Of a stretch of DNA of 64,000 bases, positions 19,523 to 27,104 are shown piece by piece (position 1 is the first letter of the stretch; each line of letters begins with the position of its first letter). The stretch is taken from positions 62,001 to 126,000 of the forward strand of contig CAWIBS010000024.1 of NCBI GenBank assembly GCA_963834365.1, given 5' to 3'. The DNA comes from CAWJAP01 sp963834365 (GTDB taxonomy: Bacteria > Acidobacteriota > Vicinamibacteria > Vicinamibacterales > Vicinamibacteraceae). A program made the position numbers and the translations under genes. The notes beneath the pieces are model-generated. The model ran no database searches. It was given only the letters and a program-made list of their open reading frames with translations, and was not told the DNA's origin.

Positions 19523-20342
19523 CTACCGGCGGAGCTCGTCGCTGATCTCGGCGGCGGCCCGTTCGATGGTGGCTATCACGCGATCGCGCTCGGCATCGGA
19601 CCGCAGCCGCATCTTCGGCATGGAAAGACTGATGGCGCCGACGACACCGTGATCCGCGCCCCGAATCGGCGCGCCGAAGCACGAGCCCCCGAGCGCGCTC
19701 TCTTCGGCGTCGAGGCTGCGTCCGGTTTGCCTGATGCGCTCGAGCTCCTGCTTCAACTCCACCTCGTCGGTGATCGTGTGCACCGTGAAGCGGTGCAGCC
19801 CATAGCTGCGGATGAGCGATTCGCGCCGTTCCTCGGGCTGGAACGCGGTGATGGCTTTCCCCAGGGAGCTGGCGTGCGGGGGAAGGATGCGGCCGACGGT
19901 GTTGCCCATCCGGATGAGCTGTGGGCTCTCGATCGTCGCGACTACTTCGATATGGTTCTCGAAGAGCATCGCCAGGCTGATCGTCTCGCGGAACTCGCGG
20001 TTCAACGCCTTCAGTCGAAGCATGGCGGCGTCGATGAGCTGCTGCTGGAGGTGGCCCGAGGCCATCGGGCGCAACGACGCCGGCGCGCGGTAGAGCCCTG
20101 CCGCGTCGCGCTCGAGGTACCCGGCCTTTTCCAGCGTATGAAGGATGCGGAACAGCGAGGTCTTGGCCAGCCCGATGCGCTGCGTGAGCTCGTTGAGTGT
20201 CAGCGCCTCGGATGACCCGCGTACCTCGTCGAGCGCAGCGAGCGCCTTGCCGACGACCTTGGAAAAATACTTGTCGGGTGCTGGCGATGCCGCTCGGCGT
20301 GGGGCGGCCGTGGTCGGTGGCCGATGGTCGGGCGCGTGGCAT
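19523..20342 (-). CDS. IclR-family transcriptional regulator (frameshift near 20275)
   Basis: This DNA-binding regulator has an N-terminal winged helix and a C-terminal ligand-sensing domain. The helix-turn-helix reads LTLNELTQRIGLAKTSLFRI then LHTLEKAGYLERD. The effector domain holds IRMGNTVGRILPPHASSLGK and SALGGSCFGAPI, with the usual IclR pocket residues. The HTH frame is open but lacks a start codon; one indel near 20275 links it to ATG 20342, giving about 270 residues. IclR proteins commonly sense sugar acids or aromatic acids, and KdgR of this family senses 2-keto-3-deoxygluconate. Here it is the only regulator in the sugar locus and probably controls the receptor, the hydrolase and itself through the TGAAAC palindromes. 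Confidence 0.82.
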
Positions 20343-20412
20343 CAGAAGCGGTGGTGCCGGGCCCAAGGATCCGGGCGGGCGCACCGAAATCGTACACCAG
20401 GCGCCACAAAAA

Positions 20413-20426
20413 TGAAACGCAATTCG
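20413..20426. promoter_or_regulatory. Weak IclR-type operator, site 3 (autoregulation candidate)
   Basis: TGAAAC-GC-AATTCG has a perfect left arm and a poor right arm (three of six). The left flank AAAAATG is shared with the reverse complement of site 2. It lies about 70 bases upstream of the IclR start. Supported by position more than by sequence. Confidence 0.3.
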
Positions 20427-20464
20427 ATCGCCGGGCCCTGGCGTCGCGCCGCGGCAGACCTACC

Positions 20465-23249
20465 TCATTCGTGCCGGAGCGCCGCGATCGGATTGACCCG
20501 GATGGCGCGGCGCGCCGGCAGCGCGCACGCGATGAAGGCGACCGCGAACAGGATCGCGACCGGACCGGCGAACGTGATCACACCCCCTGTGGGGATACCG
20601 TACAGGAGCGTGGCGACGGCACGCGCGGCGGCGAAGCCGCCAGCCACGCCAAGGACGATCCCAATCCCGACGAGCCACATCCCGTCGCGAAGGACCAGCA
20701 TGAACACACCCGACCGTTCGGCTCCGAGCGCCATGCGGATGCCCATCTCACGCGTGCGCCGCGAGATCGAGAACGACAGCACGCCGTAGATGCCGACCGC
20801 CGCCAGCAGCAGCGCGAGGCCGCCGAACACGCCCAGCAGCCAGGCGCCCATTCGCGCCAGATAGAGCGAGGTGCCGATGGTCTCGGGCATGGTCTGGATG
20901 TTCGGCACGGGCAGGTTGGGTTCGAGCGCCTGGATCTCGCGGCGGATGCTGCCGACGAGCGACGCTGGCGGCACCGACGCGCGGACGTAGAGCGTCATGC
21001 CGGTTTCGTGATTCTGCGCGAGCGGCAGGTACACGACCGGGACACCGCCGTCGGCGAGCGTGCCGTAGGCGCTGTCGCGGACGACGCCGACGATCGCGCG
21101 CCACGGTCCCTGCGGGCCGTCGACGCTGATCCGGCTCGCGTTCGGATTCGCGCCCGGAAAATGGATGCGCGCCGCGCGTCTCGTTGACGATGGCGACGAG
21201 CGGCGCCGTCGCGGTGTCGGCGTCGGCAAAGTCCCGGCCGGCCACCAGCTTGATCCCGAGTGTCGGAAAGAACCGCGGGCCCACGACGTTGGCGTTGACC
21301 ACCCGGCGATCGCCGGTCGACGGCGCGGCCTGCCCTCGCTCTGCCGGTGATCGTGCGGTGTCGTTGCGGCCTTCCACGTGCAGGCTGAAGACGCGACTGC
21401 TGCCGCCGAGCACGGCGACGCGTGCCACGCTCGCCGATTCCACGCCGGGCAGCCGCTCGACGCGCTCGACGGCCTGCCGGTAGAACTCGCGTCCCTGGTC
21501 GCTCGTGTAGCGCAGCAGATTGATGTTGAGCGGCGCGGAGACGAGCCGTTCGACGTCGATGCCGGGATCGATGGCGCGCGCGGCCTGGAGGCTGCGGACG
21601 AACAGTCCGGCGACGATCAGCAGCAGCAGCGACAGCGCCACCTCGGCGACGACCAGGCACGCGCTTCAGATCCAGCCGGCGCCCGGCGCTCGACACCTGC
21701 GGTCGTCGGCGTCCTTCAGCGCCGGCACCAGCTCGGGACGCGACGCGCGGAACGCCGGCGCGACGCCGAACAGGATGCCGGTCAAGCCGGACAGCGCGAA
21801 CGCGAAGAGCAGCACCCGGCAGTCGATCGAGAAGTCGAGCGCCAGCGGCAGAGCGCCGGGCGGCGGCTGCGCAGCCTGGAACGCCTGAGCGATGCCCCAG
21901 GCGAGCGCCACACCCGCGACGCCGCCGGCAAGGGAGAGCAGCACGCTTTCGGTCAGCAACTGGCGGACGAGGCGCGCGCGGTTCGCGCCGAGCGCCAGCC
22001 GGACGGCCAGCTCCCGCTGCCGCGACGCGGCTCTCGACAGCAGCAGGTTGGCGATGTTGGCGCAGGCAATCAGCAGGACGGCGCCGACGACCCCGCCGAG
22101 CAGGAGAGCGACCGTACGCAACGCCTGCCGCTGCTCGAGGTTGCCTTCCTCGAACGGCACGAGCGTGACGCGGAAGGCGCCAGCAGGCCGGCCGCTGGCC
22201 GGCGGTATCCGCGCCCGCGCGTATTCAGCCGCAATCGCGCCGAGATCGGCGCTCGCCTGGTCGACCGTTGCGCCCGCCTTCAGCCGACCGACCGCAAAGA
22301 TCCAGCTGTTGGTCGGATGCTTCAGCAGGTCGGGATTCTGCTCGCCCGAATACCTGGCCCGGGGCGGCCGCATGACGGCCTGCATCATCATCGGCACGTA
22401 GAGATGACGGACAACGCCAAGGCGCGGCCCGGGAAATCCAGCGGGGGCTACGCCGACGATGGTGAAGGCATGGCCGTTCAGCCGGACGTTCGTGCCGACG
22501 ATGTCGGATCGGCCGGCGAAGCGTGTCTGCCAGAAGTCGTGGCTGATGACCGCAACTGGATGGGCGCCGGGAGTCGCATCGTCGGCAGGGGAGAGCAGCC
22601 GCCCGTGTGCGGGGCGTATGCCGAGCACGTCGAAGAAGTTCCCCGTGACGATGAAACCGCTCACGAGCTCGGCGGAGTCGCCGGCGTTCAGGCTGGCGAT
22701 GATGCCGCCCCAGCCTGCAAAGCCGTCGAAGAAGCGGTTGTGGTCGCGGAGAGACGCGTACAAGGGGTAGGCGAAGACGCCGCCAGTGCCGCGGAAGCCG
22801 TAGACGAGACGCTCGCCATCCGTGACCGGCAGCCGCTGGAAGAGCGTGGCGTTGACCAGGCTGAAGAGCGCGGTGTTGGCGCCGATGCCGAGCGCGAGCG
22901 TGAGGATCGCCGCGGCGGTGAAGCCGGGCTGCTTCCGCAGCATGCGCGCCGCGTAGCGGACGTCCTGCCAGATCTGGCCCGCAAACCCACGCCGGGGCGC
23001 GCCCGGCACCACGGGTGGAGGCACGTGCGCCTGGCGGAGCGGTCGCATGTGCCTGGCGATCGTGTCGGCGTCCTCCAACTCCTCGATGGCGAGCCGCTGT
23101 GCCTCCGCATCGTCCGGACCCTCCGCCCGCAGCTCCGCATAGCGGTCGTCGAGGTGCTGCGACAGTTCGTCGATGATCTCCGCCTCACGCACAGGGCTGA
23201 GGCGCAGCGATGCCAGACGCGAGCGCAGGTGGCCGCCCCAGTCAGGCAT
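20465..23249 (-). CDS. ADOP-type FtsX/MacB-like permease (frameshifts near 21655 and 21185)
   Basis: Start ATG 23249, eight bases before the end of the PadR gene. The N-terminal ADOP domain (EIIDELSQHLDDRYAELRAE, about 20-65) is followed by AAILTLALGIGANTALFSLV, a MacB_PCD domain and a first FtsX unit with LLIACANIANLLLSRAASRQ. Two indels near 21655 and one near 21185 break the second half. Repaired, it continues VALSLLLLIVAGLFVRSL, a second MacB_PCD domain, then LALLLAAVGIYGVLSFSISR and the family end RVNPIAALRHE. Full repaired length is about 925 residues, normal for the family. It lies downstream of its PadR and just beyond the IclR gene. Substrate unknown. Confidence 0.85.
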
Positions 23250-23595
23250 GGTCGACTCCGGTGATGAGCTGCATGGCGCTGACGAACGCCCGCCACGTGC
23301 TGCGCTGCCGGGAGAGCACGCGGCGCCCCTCGGCCGTCAGGCGGTAGAACCGCCGGCGCCGCTGCCCAGCCTTCTCGACCCATCGGCCCTGCAGCCAGCC
23401 GCGCTCCTCGAGGCGGTACAGCAGCGGATACAGCGAGGCGATGTGGAACTTCAGCTGCCCTTCCGATCGCGTCTCGATCAACTTGCTGATCTCGTAGCCA
23501 TGGCGGGGCCTGGCCTCGACGATCGACAGGATGATCAGCTCGGCCGACCCCTTCTTGAGCTCCCGATCGAGGATCCGGCGATCGATAGAAGTCAT
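23242..23595 (-). CDS. PadR-family transcriptional regulator
   Basis: Start ATG 23595 gives a 117-residue protein beginning MTSIDRRILDRELKKGSAEL. It carries PadR motifs RHGYEISKLIETRS, SLYPLLYRLEERGWL and RRRRFYRLTAEGRRVL. Compared with the other PadR genes here it belongs to the subgroup with an extra N-terminal helix, so it is not a recent copy. No ribosome site lies upstream; a TAGCAT element sits about 12 bases before the ATG, which suggests a leaderless message. It overlaps the permease start by eight bases and presumably represses the pair. Confidence 0.9.
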   Translation of the reverse strand: MTSIDRRILDRELKKGSAELIILSIVEARPRHGYEISKLIETRSEGQLKFHIASLYPLLYRLEERGWLQGRWVEKAGQRRRRFYRLTAEGRRVLSRQRSTWRAFVSAMQLITGVDHA

Positions 23596-23608
23596 AGCCA
23601 CATATGCT

Positions 23609-23623
23609 ACTGGCAGTACCAGT
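23609..23623. promoter_or_regulatory. Palindrome before the PadR gene
   Basis: ACTGG-CAGTA-CCAGT is a perfect 5-5-5 inverted repeat, the same geometry as the palindrome before the first PadR gene but a different sequence. It lies 13 bases upstream of the start codon, so a bound repressor would cover the promoter. Confidence 0.35.
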
Positions 23624-23710
23624 GCCTCCGCAAGGACGGATCCGCGGCCGGCCGGCGCGATCAATTGGAGGGGAGCACAGCTCCTCGAGGGTGGCCTTCC
23701 CGGCGAGCCC

Positions 23711-23782
23711 GAACGTAGTGTCCGGCTTCAGCCGGACCCCCGGCCCGAAACGTAGCGTCCGGCTTCAGCCGGACCCCCGGGC
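23711..23782. repeat. Tandem pair of palindromic repeat units (TTCAG core)
   Basis: Two units of about 36 bases, each with the palindrome TCCGGCTTCAGCCGGA and a CCCCCGG tail, stand head to tail upstream of the PadR-ADOP pair and at the 3' end of the next permease gene. They belong to the same interspersed family as the elements at 9809, 36258 and 44627. Only two units are present, so this is not a CRISPR array. Confidence 0.65.
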
Positions 23783-23792
23783 CGTGGAGGTC

Positions 23793-26444
23793 TTACTCCG
23801 CGCGTAGGGCGATCACTGGATCCACGCGAGTCGATCGTCGTGCCGGCACCCAGCAGGCGAGCATTGCCGCCATCGCGATGACGGCCGCGAAGATCAAGAA
23901 GGTCACGGGATCCGTTGCCGGCGTCTCGAAGAGCAGCGCCTGCATCGTCCTCGTCAGGGCGAACGCCGCGATCAACCCGATGACGACGCCGGCTGCGGTC
24001 AGAACCGCACCGTCGCTCAGAATCATCCAGCGCACGTCGCCCGGCCTGGCGCCAAGCGCCAGTCGTATGCCGATCTCGCGTGCGCGCCCCGCCACCATGA
24101 AGGCCATGACGCCATAGACGCCGATCGACGCGAGAACCAGGGCGACGGCGGCGAAGGCGCCGACGAGCGCGAGCCCGACGCGTTCGTCCCCCGTCGACTC
24201 CGCTCGGAGCTGTTCCATCGAACGCAGGTTGTAGAGCGGCAGCTGATCGTCCAGCGCCCACACGGCCTGACGGATCGTGCCGGCGGCGGCTTCGGGTTCG
24301 CCCCTGGTACGGGCGAGCGCGATCATCGACCGTTGCAGCCATGCCCAGTGGATCGGGGTCGCCTGCGGCAGCGGCACGAAGACCTCTGGCTCGGGAGACC
24401 GGGCGAGACCGAAGTGCTTCACGTCAGCCACGACGCCCACGATTTCGACGGCAGATCCCCTGTCGTCGTCGAGCCGGATCCGCTGGCCGACGGGATCCAG
24501 ATCGGGCCAGTAGCGCTTCGCCGTCGTCTGGTTCACGATGGCCACGGCCGGCGTGTTTGCACGATCGTCGAGACTGAAATCCCGGCCGCGCGCGACGCGC
24601 ACGCCGAGCGTCCGGAAGTACTCCGGTGACACGAACCGCAGGAACACGTGCGGCGTATCCTCGACGCGGGCCGGCTGGGCACGTCCCTCGATGGTCATGT
24701 CGAGGCTGAATCCGCCTCCGGCGAGGGGCACGTGCGAGGTGACGGCGGCAGCCGTGACGCCGGGCTGCTGACCCAGGCGTGCGGCAAGCTCCTCGTAGAA
24801 CGCCGCAACCTGCGGCGGCGTGCCATATCGCGCCTCCGGCAGCGCCATGCGAGCGGTCAACAGACTCGCCGGATCGAACCCGAGCTCGACGCGCTGCAGA
24901 CGGACGAAACTCCTCAGCAACAATCCCGCGGCCACGAGCAGCACGAGCGCGAGGGCGATTTCAGCCGCCACGATGCTGCTGCTCAGCCGACGTCGACGGA
25001 AGCCGCCGGAGCTGCGCGATTCGTCCCGCAGGGCCTGCTGCAACTCGGGCCGCGACGCCTGCAGCGCCGGCGCGACGCCAAACAACAGGCTGGCCACCAG
25101 CGAGACCGCGAGCGTGAACCCCAGGACGATGGCGTCCACGCGCGTCTGCTGCAGTCGCGGGATGTCTTCGGGCAAGAAGCCCTTGAGGAGCTCGGCAATC
25201 ACATACGCGAGCGCCAGACCGGCAACCGCTCCGGCGAGACCGATGACTGCGCTCTCCGTCAGCAGTTGCCGCGCAATCCGCGGTCGCGAGGCGCCGAGGG
25301 CCGCGCGGACGCTCATCTCGGCCCGCCGCCGGGTCGCACGGGCGAGCAGCAGGTTCGCCACGTTCGCGCAGGCGATGAGCAGCACGAAGCTGACCGCCGC
25401 CAGCAGGATGAATGCAGCATCCCGCACCTGCGAGACGACGACTTCATGGAGACTTCGCACCCGCGCCGTCACGTTGGTGTTGGATTGTGGTCTCACTTTC
25501 TCGGTACGCCTGGCGATCCCTGCCAGCTCGGCCTGGGCCTGCGTGGCGGTGATGCCGTGCCGCAGACGCCCGGTCGCGGTGAGGAAGTGCGCGCCGGGCG
25601 ACTGCAGTTCCCGTGGCGTGAGATTGAGCGGCAGCCAGAGCTGTGCTCCCGTCGATCGCAGCGTCAGCCGCGGGGGCATGATGCCGACGACGACGTGCGG
25701 CTCGCCGTTGATGGCAATCGTCTGCCCGACGAGACCCGGATCGGCACCGAAGCGACGACGCCACAGACCATCGCCGAGCACGACGACGCGCGGCGCACCG
25801 TACGGTTCGTCGCCCCAGCGGAATCCACGGCCGTATGCCGGCGGAACACCCAACGCGTCGAAATGGTTGCCGGAAACACGCGCGGCGACGACGCGTTCCG
25901 GCTCACCGCGACCCGTCAGGTTGACCGTCGTCCCGGCCGTGGCGGCGAACTGCTCGAACGACGTCGCTTCCGCGCGCCAGTCGAGATAGTCGGGGGCGGT
26001 GAGCCCCATGTCGATGCCGTTGCGATGTTCGAAGACGGAGAGGAGCCGTTCGGGTTCATGATACGGAAGCGGCCGGAGCACCACGGCATGCACGAAGCTG
26101 AAGATCGCGGATGTTGCCCCGGTGCCGAGCGCGAGGGTCAGGATCGCGACCGTAGCGAATCCGGGATTCCTGAACAACGTGCGGACGCCGAACCGAAGGT
26201 CCTGCCATATGGCCTCCAGCATTCCGCCCCCTCGCACGTCATAAGCGCGTTCGCTCATCCGGCTCAGGTTGCCGAACCCCCGCATCGCCGCGTGCCGTGC
26301 GGCGTCCGGTTCCATCCCGCGCGCAATGTTGGCCTCCGTCGCCAGTTCGACATGCGAGCGCATCTCCTGCTCGATGTCGTCGATGGTGGCTTCACGCCGC
26401 AGTAACCCGCGCAGCCGTGCGCTGAACGTCTCGAGCCATGTCAT
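23793..26444 (-). CDS. ADOP-type FtsX/MacB-like permease, intact
   Basis: This intact 883-residue protein starts at ATG 26444 behind GAGGG, 10 bases after its PadR stop. The N-terminal ADOP domain is IDDIEQEMRSHVELATEANI (about 20-45) plus ARHAAMRGFGNLSRM. The first membrane segment is VAILTLALGTGATSAIFSFV. Two MacB_PCD/FtsX units follow, with LLIACANVANLLLARATRRR at about 360 and FAAVALVLASIGVYGVMAFM with REIGIRLALGARPGDVRWMI near 780. The end is RVDPVIALRAE. It is the best-preserved member of the family in the window and a good template for judging the broken ones. No ATPase gene is near. Confidence 0.92.
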   Translation of the reverse strand: MTWLETFSARLRGLLRREATIDDIEQEMRSHVELATEANIARGMEPDAARHAAMRGFGNLSRMSERAYDVRGGGMLEAIWQDLRFGVRTLFRNPGFATVAILTLALGTGATSAIFSFVHAVVLRPLPYHEPERLLSVFEHRNGIDMGLTAPDYLDWRAEATSFEQFAATAGTTVNLTGRGEPERVVAARVSGNHFDALGVPPAYGRGFRWGDEPYGAPRVVVLGDGLWRRRFGADPGLVGQTIAINGEPHVVVGIMPPRLTLRSTGAQLWLPLNLTPRELQSPGAHFLTATGRLRHGITATQAQAELAGIARRTEKVRPQSNTNVTARVRSLHEVVVSQVRDAAFILLAAVSFVLLIACANVANLLLARATRRRAEMSVRAALGASRPRIARQLLTESAVIGLAGAVAGLALAYVIAELLKGFLPEDIPRLQQTRVDAIVLGFTLAVSLVASLLFGVAPALQASRPELQQALRDESRSSGGFRRRRLSSSIVAAEIALALVLLVAAGLLLRSFVRLQRVELGFDPASLLTARMALPEARYGTPPQVAAFYEELAARLGQQPGVTAAAVTSHVPLAGGGFSLDMTIEGRAQPARVEDTPHVFLRFVSPEYFRTLGVRVARGRDFSLDDRANTPAVAIVNQTTAKRYWPDLDPVGQRIRLDDDRGSAVEIVGVVADVKHFGLARSPEPEVFVPLPQATPIHWAWLQRSMIALARTRGEPEAAAGTIRQAVWALDDQLPLYNLRSMEQLRAESTGDERVGLALVGAFAAVALVLASIGVYGVMAFMVAGRAREIGIRLALGARPGDVRWMILSDGAVLTAAGVVIGLIAAFALTRTMQALLFETPATDPVTFLIFAAVIAMAAMLACWVPARRSTRVDPVIALRAE

Positions 26445-26454
26445 TGTCAGGCCC

Positions 26455-26787
26455 TCAGGTGGACTGCATGACCTTCGCAATGGCGAGCGCGAGCAGGTCC
26501 CAGCTCTCTTCCTCGACAGAGAGCTGCTTGCGGCCCGCCGTCGTCAGCCGGTAGAACTTGGCCCGGCGGCCGGTCTCGTTCACGCCCCACTTCGAGCTGA
26601 CCCACCTCTTCTGCTCGATGCGGTAGAGCGCCGGGTACAGCGCGCCCTGTTCGACGAAGAGCATCTCTCCCGACATCTGGCGGATGCGCTGGATCACGCC
26701 GTAGCCGTGCAACGGACCCAACGAGAGCGCCTTGAGGATGAGCAGATCCAGGGTGCCCTGGAGCAGGTCGGCCTTCGGGGTGGGCAC
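26455..26787 (-). CDS. PadR-family transcriptional regulator
   Basis: Intact 110 residues starting at GTG 26787 behind AAGGAG. The sequence begins MPTPKADLLQGTLDLLILKA and contains LHGYGVIQRIRQMS, QGALYPALYRIEQKRW and RRAKFYRLTTAGRKQL. It precedes the intact ADOP permease by 10 bases and forms an operon with it. The upstream region carries palindromes with TTAGGC arms inside a TTGACA promoter, so tight autoregulation is likely. Confidence 0.92.
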   Translation of the reverse strand: MPTPKADLLQGTLDLLILKALSLGPLHGYGVIQRIRQMSGEMLFVEQGALYPALYRIEQKRWVSSKWGVNETGRRAKFYRLTTAGRKQLSVEEESWDLLALAIAKVMQST

Positions 26788-27104
26788 GGGACGGACAGCT
26801 CCTTCACACGCCTGGCGGCACCCGACGGCCCGACGTCGCTACGCCTAACGTGCTTAGGCATAGTGCGGCAGCCATGCCTAAGGTGTCAAGGCATCAGGCT
26901 TCGATGGCCGGTGCGTACAGGAAGGGGAACGCGCTGTCAGACAGCGTCGCCATCTACCACGAAATCGCCACCGAGCCGTTGCCGCCTACCTACAGAAGAC
27001 CGTGGACGAGGGTCGCGCCGAAGAAGAATCTTCTGCTACCGGCGCGCACACGCAGACGCGCTCCGGGAACCAGATCCGGAAAAGGACCGTATCTGAGTGA
27101 GATC
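26788..27104. other. Divergent control region between two ADOP operons
   Basis: About 317 bases without a gene between a PadR-ADOP operon on the minus strand and an ADOP gene on the plus strand. It holds the TTAGGC palindromes, a minus-strand TTGACA, and the palindrome CGCTGTC-A-GACAGCG at 26932-26946. No protein frame in it has a credible start. Confidence 0.5.
26840..26892 (-). promoter_or_regulatory. PadR promoter with overlapping TTAGGC operator
   Basis: On the minus strand TTGACA (26892-26887) is followed by the inverted repeat CTTAGGCAT (26874-26882 and 26853-26861, 12-base spacer). A third GCCTAA arm at 26842-26847 pairs with the same TTAGGC. The arms cover the -35/-10 spacer and the -10 region, the expected place for a PadR repressor. 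Confidence 0.5.

Noticed and set aside
23711..23782. Direct repeats that could be a short CRISPR array
   Set aside because: Only two units, no spacers between them, palindromic repeat core, and no cas gene nearby.
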